A stretch of 48,853 nt of DNA from an uncultured beta proteobacterium (GCA_903822435.1 CAIJPE010000323.1:1-48853); one strand, 5' to 3'. Positions 14,606-23,761 are shown, counted from the first letter of the stretch. The notes: generated from the sequence alone by a model not told the origin. Numbers and translations: made by a program.

Positions 14606-16894
14606 CTACGCCGCCCGGTACCTTGAAACCCGCAACACCACGGGAGAGCGGCGCAGGGTGCGCAGCACCTCGGCCAGGTGCACGCGGTCGCGCACGCTGA
14701 TCAGCAGGCGCAGCTCGATGGTGTCTTCCACCGGCTCGTCGTCCATGTCGAGGTGGGTGATGTCGGCTTCGGCCGAGCTGATGGCCGACGCCACCTGTGC
14801 CAGCACCCCCTTGCCGTTCTTGGCCAGCACCACCAGGTGCGTCTCGAAGGTGCGGGAGAGTTCCTCGGACCACTCCACGGCCATCCAGCGTTCGGTGTCG
14901 CGCTCATACAGGCGCTTGCCTGTGGGGCACTCGGCGGTGTGCACGGTCAGGCCTTCGCCGCGGCCCAGGTAGCCCACGATCTCATCCCCCGGGATGGGCC
15001 GGCAGCAGGGTGCCAGCGTGATGGAAGCGCCCTGGCTGCCATCGACGAACACCACCCCCTGCGAGGCCGTGCTGTCGTCGTGCGCGTAGCGGCCCATGGT
15101 CAGCATCACGGCGTCGGGCTTGAAGCCTTTCTCGGCCATCAACTGCGCCAGCCGCTTGGCCACGATGGTGGCGATCTTGCGGCCCAGGCCGATGTCCACC
15201 AGCAACTCGCCGCGGTTGCGGTTGCCACTCCACCGCGTGAGCTGCTGCCACAAGGCCACGGCGGGGGCGTCGGCGGGGTCGGTGGAAGGCGAGGGCAGGC
15301 CCTCGGCGCGCAGCGCCTGGATGAGCAGCTTCTCGCCCAGGGCGCGCGACTCCTCGGCCTCCATGTTCTTCAGGTGGTGGCGGATCTTGCTGCGCGCCCT
15401 GCCGGTGCGCACCATGCCCAGCCAGGCCGGGTTGGGTTTCGCGTTGGGCGAGGTGATGATCTCCACCACGTCACCGCTGCGCAGTTCGGTGCGCAGCGCC
15501 ACGGCCTCGCCATTGACCTTGGCGGCCACGGTGTGCTGGCCCACGTCGGAGTGGATGGCGTAGGCAAAGTCCACCGGCGTGGCGCCGCGCGGCAGCGCCA
15601 GGATCTTGCTGCGCGGCGTGAAGACGTACACCGCATCGGGGTGCAGGTCGATCTTGACGTGCTCGAGGAATTCGGCCGCGTCGCGCGTCTCGTCCTGGAT
15701 GTCCAGCAGGCTCTGCAGCCAGATGGTGGACATGCGTTGCGCGTCGGCCGCGGCGTTGCCCTTGTCGCCCACCTTGTAGATCCAGTGGGCGGCAATGCCC
15801 TTCTCGGCCACTGCGTGCATGGCCTCGGTGCGCATCTGGAACTCCACCGCCGTGCCCAGCGGGCTCACCAGCGTGGTGTGCAGGCTCTGGTAGCCGTTGG
15901 CCTTGGGGATGGCGATGTAGTCCTTGAAGCGGCCCGGCACGGGCTTGTAGAGCTGGTGCAGCACGCCCAGGGCGAGGTAGCACTCGTTGAGCGTGGGCAC
16001 CACCACCCGGAAGCCGAAGATGTCGCTGACCTGCGCGAAGCCGGCGTGCTTCTCGCGCATCTTGGTGTAGATCGAGTAGATGGTCTTCTCACGGCCGCTG
16101 ACCTGCACCTTGAGCTTCTGCGCGCCGAAGGCCTTCTCGACGTCGTGCTGCACGCGGTCGACGATGTCGCGGCGGTGGCCGCGCGCCCGCTTGACGGCCT
16201 TGGCCAGCGCCGCATGCCGCCAGGGGTGCAGCATCTCGAAGCACAGCTCCTGCAGTTCGCGGTAGGTCTGGTTCAGGCCCAGGCGGTGGGCGATGGGGGC
16301 GTAGATGTCCAGCGTCTCGCGGGCAATGCGCTGGCGCTTGGCCGGCACCATGTGCTGCATGGTGCGCATGTTGTGCAGGCGGTCGGCCAGCTTGATGAGG
16401 ATGACGCGCACGTCGCGCGCCATGGCCAGCAGCATCTTGCGGAAGCTTTCGGCCTGGCTCTCTTCGCGGGTGCTGAAGTGCAGCTTGTCGAGCTTGGTCA
16501 GGCCGTCCACCAGGTCGGCCGTGGGCGCGCCGAACTTTTCGATCAGCTGGGTCTTGGTGACGCCGCAATCCTCGATGGTGTCGTGCGTGAGCGCCGCCAC
16601 GATGGCGTGGGCGTCCAGCTTCCAGTCGGCGCACAGGCCGGCCACCGCGATGGGGTGCGTGATGTAGGGCTGCCCGCTGGCCCGGAACTGCCCCAGGTGG
16701 GCCTCGTCGGCGAACTTGTAGGCCTCGCGCACCAGCTTCAGGTCGGGCTTGGACAGGTACCCGAGCTTGTCGATCAGCGCGGCGAAGGACGAGACTTCCG
16801 CGGGCATGGCCGGCTCGACGTGCACGAGCGGCGCCCGCTGCAGGCCCTGGAGCGCGGCGGGCAGGAGTTCGGCGGCGAGTGAACGCAGGCTCAT
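14606..16894 (-). CDS. spoT: Bifunctional (p)ppGpp synthetase/hydrolase SpoT
   Basis: This 762-residue stringent-response enzyme makes and degrades (p)ppGpp. The N-terminal HD hydrolase domain is intact (THPIAVAGL, ALTHDTIEDCGV, IKLADRLHNMRTM), so it can hydrolyse. The synthetase domain follows (GREKTIYSIYTKM, IFGFRVVVPT, KDYIAIPKANGYQSLHTT), then TGS (VYVFTPRSKILALPRGATPV), the CC/zinc-finger-like region (LAPCCRPIPGDEIVGY) and a C-terminal ACT domain. Both activities look preserved, as in the single Rel/Spo enzyme or SpoT of beta-proteobacteria. It is the last gene of gmk-rpoZ-spoT; 153 bases with a strong stem-loop separate it from rpoZ. Confidence 0.97.
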   Translation of the reverse strand: MSLRSLAAELLPAALQGLQRAPLVHVEPAMPAEVSSFAALIDKLGYLSKPDLKLVREAYKFADEAHLGQFRASGQPYITHPIAVAGLCADWKLDAHAIVAALTHDTIEDCGVTKTQLIEKFGAPTADLVDGLTKLDKLHFSTREESQAESFRKMLLAMARDVRVILIKLADRLHNMRTMQHMVPAKRQRIARETLDIYAPIAHRLGLNQTYRELQELCFEMLHPWRHAALAKAVKRARGHRRDIVDRVQHDVEKAFGAQKLKVQVSGREKTIYSIYTKMREKHAGFAQVSDIFGFRVVVPTLNECYLALGVLHQLYKPVPGRFKDYIAIPKANGYQSLHTTLVSPLGTAVEFQMRTEAMHAVAEKGIAAHWIYKVGDKGNAAADAQRMSTIWLQSLLDIQDETRDAAEFLEHVKIDLHPDAVYVFTPRSKILALPRGATPVDFAYAIHSDVGQHTVAAKVNGEAVALRTELRSGDVVEIITSPNAKPNPAWLGMVRTGRARSKIRHHLKNMEAEESRALGEKLLIQALRAEGLPSPSTDPADAPAVALWQQLTRWSGNRNRGELLVDIGLGRKIATIVAKRLAQLMAEKGFKPDAVMLTMGRYAHDDSTASQGVVFVDGSQGASITLAPCCRPIPGDEIVGYLGRGEGLTVHTAECPTGKRLYERDTERWMAVEWSEELSRTFETHLVVLAKNGKGVLAQVASAISSAEADITHLDMDDEPVEDTIELRLLISVRDRVHLAEVLRTLRRSPVVLRVSRYRAA

Positions 16895-16976
16895 GCTCGG
16901 AATTTAGCGCGCTTTTCCGGCCTGTGTGGCCGGCTGCCATGAAACGCAGGCTGCTCGCGGGGCCCACAAAGCACAC

Positions 16977-17005
16977 GGGCGCCCTGTCTTGCGACAAGGG
17001 CGCCC
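16977..17005 (-). promoter_or_regulatory. Strong stem-loop between rpoZ and spoT
   Basis: GGGCGCCCTGTC (16977-16988) pairs with GACA-A-GGGCGCCC (16993-17005), giving a 12-base-pair stem with one bulged A and a TTGC loop. It lies in the rpoZ-spoT gap. The minus-strand sequence after it has only a short T-rich run, so it could be a weak terminator, an attenuator or an mRNA-processing site that sets spoT below rpoZ. Confidence 0.5.
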
Positions 17006-17047
17006 GGGATGGCTTGGGCCCGCACTAGGGCCTGCCGGGGAGCTGGG

Positions 17048-17251
17048 TCAGATCGGCACCTTGCGCAGCATCTCGATGCCCACTTCGCCGGCGGCGATTT
17101 CGCGCAGGGCGGTCACGCCGGGCTTGTTCTTGGTCTCGATCTTGGGCGCATGGCCCTGGCTCAGCATGCGGGCACGGTACGTGGCCGCCAGCACCAGCTG
17201 GAAGCGATTGGGGATCTTGACGAGGCAGTCTTCGACGGTGATGCGGGCCAT
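17048..17251 (-). CDS. rpoZ: DNA-directed RNA polymerase omega subunit
   Basis: This 67-residue omega subunit assists beta-prime folding and forms part of a ppGpp-binding site on RNA polymerase. The start [20 protein letters not shown] and the alpha-helical core with AATYRARML, then [16 protein letters not shown], match the beta-proteobacterial form. It lies 29 bases after gmk and is probably cotranscribed with it. Confidence 0.97.
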   Translation of the reverse strand: MARITVEDCLVKIPNRFQLVLAATYRARMLSQGHAPKIETKNKPGVTALREIAAGEVGIEMLRKVPI

Positions 17252-17280
17252 GGGATCCTTCGGGTATATCCAGGGTAGGG

Positions 17281-17910
17281 CTAGACCAGTCCCAGCGCCG
17301 CAAAGACCTGCGAGCGGTTGCGCAACTGGGCGGCGTATTTCAGGCGCTGTGAATGAACGACCGTCTTCAGGTCGAACAGCGCCGTCTCGAACAAGCTGTT
17401 GATGATAACAAAGTCGAAGTTGCGGGCCTGCGCCACCTCCAGCCGGGCATTGGCCATGCGGGTGGCGATGACTTCGGGCCGGTCTTCGCCGCGGCGGTTC
17501 AGGCGCTGGGCCAGTTCTTCCCAGCTGGGCGGCAGGATGAAGATCAGCACGGCGTACGGGAACAGCTTCTTGATCTGCAAGGCGCCTTGCCAGTCGATCT
17601 CGAGCACCACGTCTTCGCCACGGGACAGCCGCTCTTCAATGGCCTTGCGGCTGGTGCCGTAGAGGTTGCCATGCACCTCGGCGTGCTCGAAGAACTCGCC
17701 GCGTTCGATCATGGCGCGGAATTCGTCCACGCCCACGAAGCAATACTCGCGGCCCTGCAACTCCTGGCCGCGCGGTGGTCGTGTGGTGTGCGAGACCGAG
17801 ACCGCCAGGCGCGAATCCAGCTCCAGCAACGCCTTGACCAGGCTGGACTTGCCGGCACCGCTGGGCGCTGCGACGCAAAAGAGGTTGCCGGACGTTTCCA
17901 TGCCGCGCAT
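17281..17910 (-). CDS. gmk: Guanylate kinase
   Basis: This 209-residue GMP kinase converts GMP and ATP to GDP and ADP. The P-loop [10 protein letters not shown] is at about residues 14-23. [13 protein letters not shown] and the GMP-binding [25 protein letters not shown] follow. The first ATG gives MRGMETSG; an ATG three codons later (17901) would also fit the family length. It heads the gmk-rpoZ-spoT set. The yicC gene that often precedes gmk in this group is absent here; a TetR gene sits there instead. Confidence 0.97.
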   Translation of the reverse strand: MRGMETSGNLFCVAAPSGAGKSSLVKALLELDSRLAVSVSHTTRPPRGQELQGREYCFVGVDEFRAMIERGEFFEHAEVHGNLYGTSRKAIEERLSRGEDVVLEIDWQGALQIKKLFPYAVLIFILPPSWEELAQRLNRRGEDRPEVIATRMANARLEVAQARNFDFVIINSLFETALFDLKTVVHSQRLKYAAQLRNRSQVFAALGLV

Positions 17911-17957
17911 TTTCCATCAAGCCCGCCTGGGCAGGCGCCCGGCGAGTGCCGCAGACG

Positions 17958-18581
17958 TCACGGCCCGGCCAGCCCCAGGATGCGCTCGGCGGCCAGGCGC
18001 ATCACGCCGCGGGCCTGCGCCCCCGTCAGGCCCTGCTCGCGGCGCAGGCGGATCCACACCTCGATGCTCAGCACGGCGTCCAGGGCCTCGAACACCGCGC
18101 CATCGGCGGCCGGCGTGCGGGCCAGCATGCTGCGCAGTCGCTCGCGCTGCAGTTCCACCAGGCGGCGGCAGTTGCGGTCGAGTAAGCCCGATTCGTGCCG
18201 GTGGACCTGCGTGGCCAGGTGCATGGCCGCCACCCGGTCGTACAGCGTGGCGCGCAGCTCGATGCTGTGGTGCAGCTTGTCGCGCCAGGTGGCGCCTTCC
18301 AGCCGGGTGTTGATCACGGGCATCACCACGGCGTCGAGGTCGCTGCCCATCTCGCGGTAGAGCGAATCCATGTCCTCGAAGTGCCGGAACACGGTGCGCA
18401 GGCCGACATCGGCCTTGGTGGCCACCTGCTCGGCCGTCGGTGCCAGGCAGCCTTCGTAGACCAGGGCGGTCAAGGCGTCGATGATCTTCTTGCGGGTGAC
18501 GACGCTGCGGTTCAGGCGGCCGTCGATGGTCGGCGCGGCCGCGGGCCGCGCGCTCGGGTCGGTTGAAGCACGGGCCGTCAT
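17958..18581 (-). CDS. TetR-family transcriptional regulator
   Basis: This 207-residue protein has an N-terminal helix-turn-helix at about residues 30-75: RKKIIDALTALVYEG, then TAEQVATKADVGLRTVFRHF, a form close to the usual TetR consensus. The C-terminal helical ligand domain is not diagnostic. It stands 47 bases upstream of gmk on the same strand but shares no obvious function with it. A second TetR gene follows 73 bases away on the same strand. The target and ligand are unknown. Confidence 0.85.
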   Translation of the reverse strand: MTARASTDPSARPAAAPTIDGRLNRSVVTRKKIIDALTALVYEGCLAPTAEQVATKADVGLRTVFRHFEDMDSLYREMGSDLDAVVMPVINTRLEGATWRDKLHHSIELRATLYDRVAAMHLATQVHRHESGLLDRNCRRLVELQRERLRSMLARTPAADGAVFEALDAVLSIEVWIRLRREQGLTGAQARGVMRLAAERILGLAGP

Positions 18582-18654
18582 GGGCTCGAGATTCTTCCAT
18601 TGGCACCGTTTGTGCCGATAGACGCCCGTCCGGCCGCAGAGGCGGGGCGGGCGC

Positions 18655-19281
18655 TCAGCACGCCGGGGGCCACCGGTCGAGGATGCGCATCACCAGTTGC
18701 GCGGCCGCCGGCACGAGGTCGGCCAGGCGGTCGACCCGCCGATCTTCGATGGCCTGCAGGATCAACTCGTTGATGCCGCCCACGAGCGCGGTGGCCATCT
18801 CGCGGCTCGGCGTCGTCGCACCTCCGGCCGGAGCGCCGCTGCGGGCGGTGTCGATGATGAACTGCACCAGGTGGTCGTTCACGCGCCGCCGCGCCGCCAG
18901 GCCTTCGTCGCCGAGCACGAAGACCGCGACGAAGAGCGTGCGCAGCAGCGCCGGTTGCGCTGCCAGCACGGCCAGGTAGCGGCGCAGCGCTTCGTCGATC
19001 TGTGCACGCCAGTCGCGCGCAGGGTCGATGGCGGCCGACAGTTCGCGCAGGGCGTGGGCGCTGGCGGCCTCGTAAAGCGCGATCAGGCAGGCTTCGCGGC
19101 TTCTGAAATGCTCGTAGAAGGTGCGGCGCGACACGTGCGCGGCGGTCACGATGTCGGCAATGGTGGTGTCCGCAAACCCCTTGTGGGCCACGCACTGCGC
19201 CATGGCCTCGAGCAGGCGGCGGCGGTGGAGGGCCGTGGCGTCGTCGATCAGGGGGTCGGCAAACGGGCTGTCGGTGGCCAT
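18655..19281 (-). CDS. TetR-family transcriptional regulator, divergent from a PF10118 hydrolase
   Basis: This 208-residue regulator has a textbook TetR DNA-binding domain (about residues 20-65): LLEAMAQCVAHKGFADTTI, ADIVTAAHVSRRTFYEHF. Twenty bases before its start begins the first of two identical-design palindromes (19302-19319 and 19342-19359) in the gap shared with the divergent hydrolase gene. The simplest model is a repressor that controls itself and that hydrolase. The ligand is unknown; TetR/PF10118 pairs often sit in lipid or xenobiotic clusters. Confidence 0.88.
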   Translation of the reverse strand: MATDSPFADPLIDDATALHRRRLLEAMAQCVAHKGFADTTIADIVTAAHVSRRTFYEHFRSREACLIALYEAASAHALRELSAAIDPARDWRAQIDEALRRYLAVLAAQPALLRTLFVAVFVLGDEGLAARRRVNDHLVQFIIDTARSGAPAGGATTPSREMATALVGGINELILQAIEDRRVDRLADLVPAAAQLVMRILDRWPPAC

Positions 19282-19301
19282 CGGCCCATTCTGTCACGCC
19301 A

Positions 19302-19319
19302 TGGTACTTGACAGTACCA
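19302..19319. promoter_or_regulatory. Palindromic operator 1, TGGTAC-N6-GTACCA
   Basis: Perfect 6-base arms, TGGTAC and GTACCA, flank TTGACA. It lies between the TetR gene and the divergent hydrolase gene. The spacer doubles as a consensus -35 box for the plus strand, so binding here would block the promoter directly. The binding protein is inferred to be the adjacent TetR regulator. Confidence 0.75.
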
Positions 19320-19336
19320 GCGCGCGGCGGGATCAT
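19308..19336 (+). promoter_or_regulatory. Probable promoter of the PF10118 hydrolase
   Basis: TTGACA (19308-19313) and GATCAT (19331-19336) are separated by 17 bases. The -35 lies inside operator 1 and the -10 ends six bases before operator 2, leaving the promoter framed by the two palindromes. Confidence 0.55.
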
Positions 19337-19341
19337 CCGCT

Positions 19342-19359
19342 TGGTACGCTGGTGTACCA
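19342..19359. promoter_or_regulatory. Palindromic operator 2, TGGTAC-N6-GTACCA
   Basis: The same arms as operator 1 with spacer GCTGGT. Centre-to-centre distance is 40 bases, close to four helical turns, so two dimers could sit on the same face of the DNA. It lies 26 bases before the hydrolase ATG. Confidence 0.75.
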
Positions 19360-19385
19360 GAACCCCGTGGCCTGTGGAGAGCCTG

Positions 19386-20219
19386 ATGTCCGAACTCGTG
19401 GTCCGGCGCCTGATGATCGACCTGAAGCAGCCTTTCGAGCGGCGCTGGAACGGGGGCGACGCCTTCCGCACGGCCTGGCTGAATGCGCTGTCCATGTCAT
19501 TCCCGGTGGGCGAGCAGTTCTTCATCGACTCGCTGCGGGCCGGCGTGGCGGCCTTGCCCGAGGCCCGGCGCGAGGCCATGGCCCGCGAGCTGCACGGCTT
19601 CGTGGGCCAGGAAGCCACCCACCGCCACCTGCACGCCCTGTACAACGCGCAGTTGGCCGAGCAGGGCTTCCACAACACCAGCGAAGCCCGCAGCATCCGG
19701 CGGCTCAAGCGCCTGGAGGGCATGCGGCTCGATCCGCGGCACCACGTGGCCATCACCGCCGCCACCGAACACTTCACGGCCATCTTCGCCGAATGGATGC
19801 TCAGTCACCCTGGGGCCCTGGAAGGCGCCGACCCGCGCATGAAGTCCCTGTGGCTGTGGCACAGCGCCGAAGAGTCCGAGCACCGCAGCACGGCCTTCGA
19901 CGTCTACCGCGCGCTGGACGGCAACGAGAAGTGGCGGCTGTTCTGGTTCCGCCAAGTGACGGTGCAGTTCTCGCTGGACGTGATGCGCCAGACCGTGCGC
20001 AACCTGTGGGACGACGGGGACCTCTTCAGCCCGCGCACCTGGCTCAGCGCCGCCCGCCTGATGCTGGGCCGCCAGGGGCTGCTGCGCCACGGCTTCAAGC
20101 CCTGGCGGGCCTACTTCGCCGCCAGCTTCCACCCCTCTCAGCAGGACGGCCAGCGCTCGGCCGCCTGGCTGGCCGACAACGCCGAGAGCTACCGGGTGGT
20201 GGGCGCGGCCCGGGTTTGA
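19386..20219 (+). CDS. Metal-dependent hydrolase, PF10118 family
   Basis: This 277-residue protein is of the predicted metal-dependent hydrolase group (COG3687). Conserved acidic/histidine helices are present: VGQEATHRHLH at about residues 74-84, ITAATEHFTAIFAEW and WHSAEESEHRSTAFDVY, which look like a ferritin-like diiron site. No reaction is established for the family that I can rely on. The ATG gives MSELVVRR; a GTG a few codons upstream is less likely. It is apparently controlled by the divergent TetR regulator through two operators. Unlike the next five genes it shows no lesion. Confidence 0.85.
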   Translation: MSELVVRRLMIDLKQPFERRWNGGDAFRTAWLNALSMSFPVGEQFFIDSLRAGVAALPEARREAMARELHGFVGQEATHRHLHALYNAQLAEQGFHNTSEARSIRRLKRLEGMRLDPRHHVAITAATEHFTAIFAEWMLSHPGALEGADPRMKSLWLWHSAEESEHRSTAFDVYRALDGNEKWRLFWFRQVTVQFSLDVMRQTVRNLWDDGDLFSPRTWLSAARLMLGRQGLLRHGFKPWRAYFAASFHPSQQDGQRSAAWLADNAESYRVVGAARV

Positions 20220-20272
20220 TCCGATAGCGTTAGCCCCGAGCGACAAAAGGAGCCCAACATTTGACACTGTAA

Positions 20273-21016
20273 ATGCCAATACATAACAGCACCCCGGTGC
20301 AGGAGAGCAGATCGACCTGGACAAGATCACCGATGACACCGGCAACGCACGCCAGCAGGCCACCGCCGCTGACCAGCCCGCCCCTGCCGGCGGGCACGGG
20401 GGCTGCGGCGCAGGACCAGTCGCAGGCCGGCTTTGCGACGGCCTACCAAGCCAATATGGTGGCCCAGTCGGCCGGCGCCACGGGCGTGGTCGACGGCATG
20501 GGCGACGCAGAGATCACCGCAGCGTGGGTCTACCGCACCGATACCCTCAAGCCGATCACCGGGCTGACCGTGGCCATGCCTACCGGCGAGTACGACGCGA
20601 AGAACCCGATCAGCATCGGCTTCGGCAACTTCTACACCGTGCGGCCGGGCGTGGCTGTGGCCTGCAACGCGTCCGACGCGTGGACTCTGGGCGCGCGGGC
20701 CAGCCTGGGCTTCAACGGCCGCAACAAGGTCAACCAGATCAAGAGCGGCAACTTCGGCGCGCTGGACCTGGCCGCAGCCTGGCGCACGGCCTATGGCGTG
20801 GTCGGCCCCCACCTGCTGCACGTGCAGCAGTATGAGGACGACAACGGCGGCACCCTGGACGCCAACTGCTTCAGCGCCACAGGCCTGGGCGGCTTCTACA
20901 CGGCCTTCCTGTCGAGCGTGGGCGTGGGCCTGAACATCTCATACATGCAGATGATCCATTCCAAGAACGCACTGTCGGGGTCGTTCACGCAGATCCGGGC
21001 CAGCAAGGCGTTCTGA
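20273..21016 (+). pseudogene. Remnant of an outer-membrane porin-like protein (phenol-degradation meta-pathway, SphA-like)
   Basis: From about position 20,490 the frame encodes the C-terminal part of a PF13557/COG4313-type barrel: GMGDAEITAAW, TGLTVAMPTGEYDAKNP, GFGNFYTVRPGVAV, LGARASLGFNGRN, and a C-terminal aromatic residue. Full-length relatives are about 300 residues with a signal peptide. Here no signal peptide exists and the first 70 or so codons (rich in Pro, Thr and Ser) do not look like the family. I infer loss of the N-terminal half. TTGACA at 20261 and an unattached AAAAGGAG at 20245 suggest the original 5' end lay close by. It might be expressed as a short protein but could not be exported normally. 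Confidence 0.6.
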
Positions 21017-21055
21017 TCCCGGGCCGGGCCGGCTCGCGGGCCGCGCCCGCGGGCC

Positions 21056-22144
21056 TCAGGCCAGGCGCAGGATGTGCCCGGTGCGGGCATCGCCGCCACC
21101 GGACAGCACCTGCTGCCACGCGGCTTGCGCGGCCGCGGGCCCCTGGTGCTCCTGCACCACCACCCAGGGGTCCCGTGGGTCCACTGCGCGGCCGGCAAAC
21201 GCCGCCCAATCGCGCCCCATGCGCTCCATCAGCCCGGCGCCGCCCCACTCGGCCGAGCGCTTGGCCGCCTGCGCCGGTGCGAACATGAAGACCGGCTTCG
21301 GGCCGGGCAGGCCTTCGGCGCTGCCGACCTGATCGACGTGCGAAGCCCCGATCGAACAGCTGTAGCGCAGACCAGGCAGTTGCACGTGCACCTGGCGGCG
21401 CACCGCCGCCGAGCCTGCGTAATCCAGGTACACGCTGGGCGCTGCCGCGTCCAGTAGTCCCACTTCGTCATAGCTCAGCACACGGTCGTAGCAGCCCAGC
21501 GCCTGCACGAAGTCGCGGTTGCGCTCGGCCGTCAGCCCCACCACCTCGATGCCGCCGCGCCGATGCATCTGGAAGGCCGTGCCGTAGGCGGTCTTGCTCG
21601 ACGCGCTGGACAGCACGGCGGTCGTCGCGCCGAAGAAGCCGTTGTCGGCCATGAAGTCGTCCACCAGCCACGAGGTGGTGAACATCGGCCGCAGCAGCGC
21701 TTCGGCGTCTTCCTGGCCGGTCCGGTGCAGAGGATCGACGGCGCATCGCGGGTAGGCGTTGTAGATGGCGGGCAGGGCGCGGCGATGCGCCACGCCGTCG
21801 GCGAAGGCATGCGCGTTGACCTTGGCCGGCTCCAGCACGAGTTCGGTGGCCATGGGTCAGAAGCCGTACACGCGCTCGCCCACGGCCACTCCTTCCGCGA
21901 GCGATTCGGCCACGGTGGCAAAGCCCCAGGCCGGCACGCAGCCCCAGGGCTCATCGGCCGGGAAGAAGGCCCAGTAGTGCAACGCGTCGCCCATGGCGGC
22001 ATAGGTGACGTTGTTGGCAGTGAGCGCCAGGCGCTCGATGCGCAGGCGCGCCTGGCCCGGCTGGAGTGCGGCGGCTGGCTCGGTGGTGATCTGTGTCTGG
22101 CCCAGCTTGCGCGTGTGGACCAGCAGGCGGGTCACGGTGTTCAT
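21056..22144 (-). pseudogene. DUF2855 family protein interrupted by an in-frame TGA
   Basis: Two pieces in the same frame make one DUF2855 protein of about 362 residues. The first (22144-21857) ends GVAVGERVYGF and the second resumes with PMATELVLEPAKVN. The codon between is TGA at 21857-21859, where relatives have, as I recall, an aromatic residue (YGFWPM or YGYFPM). A TGG to TGA change is the simplest explanation. Re-initiation at the ATG two codons later (21853) would yield only the C-terminal 265 residues. DUF2855 has a GroES/zinc-alcohol-dehydrogenase-like fold with no certain function. It is the last gene of the broken operon. Confidence 0.8.
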
Positions 22145-22174
22145 GGCTTCATCACTTCGCGGAGGGCCGCAGGC

Positions 22175-23761
22175 TCAGTTGGCGCAGTACACGTAGGCGT
22201 CGTCGGCCGCCTGGGGTGCCTTGAGCGTCTTGTCCAGCGGGATGGGGGTTTCGGCCAGCGAGGGCCACAAGGGCTTGCGCTGGGTCTTGTCGAAGGCCAG
22301 CAGCCGCGCCTTCATGGCTGCCGTGCGTTCGGGTTCGCGGCTGGCCAGGTTGGTCTTTTCGCCGGGATCCTGGGAAAGATCGTACAGCCAGTCCTGCCGA
22401 GGCCGCTCGGTCACCTGCAGCTTCCACTCGCCTTCGCGCCAGACGCGGTAGGTGTCGGTTCGCCAGTACGGCGTGTCGTGCGGGCGGCCGGTGGCCTGGC
22501 CGGTGATGAAGGGCAGCAGGTTCACGCCGTCGATGGGCCGGTCCCTGCGCAGCGCCACGGCGGCGGCGGCCGCCGCCGTGGCGTAGATGTCGAAGTGGCT
22601 GACGGGCACCTGGACGCTGGCCCCCTTGGGCAGCCCGTCGATGCCGATGTAGTGCGCGCCGCCGTTGTCGCTGGTGAAGATCACCAGCGTGTTGTCGTCC
22701 ACGCCCTGGTCCTTGAGCGATTGCAGGACGCGTCCGATGTTGCAGTCCAGCGAACGGATGATCGCGGCATACACCCGCATCGTGGGGTCGGGGATGAATG
22801 ACAGCGCGTCGTAGTCATCGCGCGTGGCCTGCAGCGGCGTGTGCGGTGAGTTGTAGGCCAGGTGCATGAAGAACGGCCGGTTCTTGTTGGCTGCCACCAC
22901 CTTGACGGCTTCGTCCGTGAGGTAGTCGGTCATGTAGCGGGGCGGCTGGAAGGGCTCGCCATCCTTGAAGCGCACCACCCAGGGCTCCGAGACCCAGAGA
23001 AAGCGGTCGATCGGGTCGTAGTCCTGCTGGGCATTGACCACGCCGGGGTGCTTCGTGGGCAGGTACATCGAGGCGCCGTGCAGGTGCGACAGCGATTCGT
23101 CGAAGCCATGCGCATAGGACCTGAACTGCGGGCTGTCGCCCAGGTGCCACTTGCCCAGGTGCACCGTGTGATAGCCCGCGCCCTGCAGCAGCCGCGCCAG
23201 CGTGATTTCGCCCGTGGGCAGGCCCATGTCCTCATACGGGATGAGATCGGCTTCTCGCTCGGGGTGGTAGATGGGGCCATGCAGCAAACCTTCGGCACGG
23301 TAGCCGCCGATCAGTTGCATGAACGGCTTGGGCGTGGGCGTGAACTCGAAGCCGAAGCGCGTGGCATAGCGGCCGGTCACGATGGCCGCGCGCTACGGTG
23401 CGCAGGTGGCGTTGCCGGCGTAGCCCATGCGGAAGTCCACGCCGTCGCTGGCGATGCTGTCGATGTGGCGGGTGGTCACCCGGCCGCCGGCGATGCCGCC
23501 GCCGTAACGCGTGATGTCGTTGAAGCCCAGGTCGTCGGCCACGATCAGCACCACGTTGGGCGGGCGCTTGCCGGCAGCAGCGGCCGGCCCCGGCGCCGGC
23601 GGCCCGGACTTCCAGGCCACTTCATGCGTGGGTGCGTAGTCCTTGCGCATGATGTACTTCACCCCCAGCAGCATCACGCCCGTGCGGCCGCCCACGGCGT
23701 AGAAGGCCACGGCGCCCGGGAGCCTCAGGGCTGCCAGGGCCCAGGCGATGCGTTTGATCAT
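22175..23761 (-). pseudogene. Sulfatase interrupted by an amber codon in the active-site motif
   Basis: This is an otherwise complete arylsulfatase-like protein of about 528 codons: an N-terminal membrane anchor (MIKRIAWALAALRLPGAVAF), NVVLIVADDLGFND with metal-binding aspartates, GYHTVHLGKWHLGD, MHLAYNSPHTPL and FTSDNGGAHY. The formylglycine signature C-x-P-S-R reads NATCAP-TAG-RAAIVTGRY: the serine codon is a TAG at 23393-23395, one base from TCG. A full-length product is impossible without suppression. Starting at the GTG at 23380 would lack the catalytic cysteine. Its ATG overlaps the stop of the DsbA-like gene. The original substrate is unknown. Confidence 0.88.

Noticed and set aside
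14678..16882. A 734-codon open frame on the plus strand opposite spoT, and many similar long frames elsewhere
   Set aside because: These are antisense shadows that stay open because GC-rich codon use makes stops rare. They show no domain, and the opposite strand carries a clear family protein.
20261..20289. TTGACA with a TAACAG 17 bases downstream as a promoter of the porin remnant
   Set aside because: The -35 is perfect but the -10 is poor, and the gene behind it is truncated. Not strong enough to list as a feature.
21857..23395. Recoding of stop codons as the reason for the broken operon
   Set aside because: Both TGA and TAG would have to be read through, and normal genes in the window end with TGA or TAG. 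Two neighbouring genes also carry frameshifts, which recoding does not explain.
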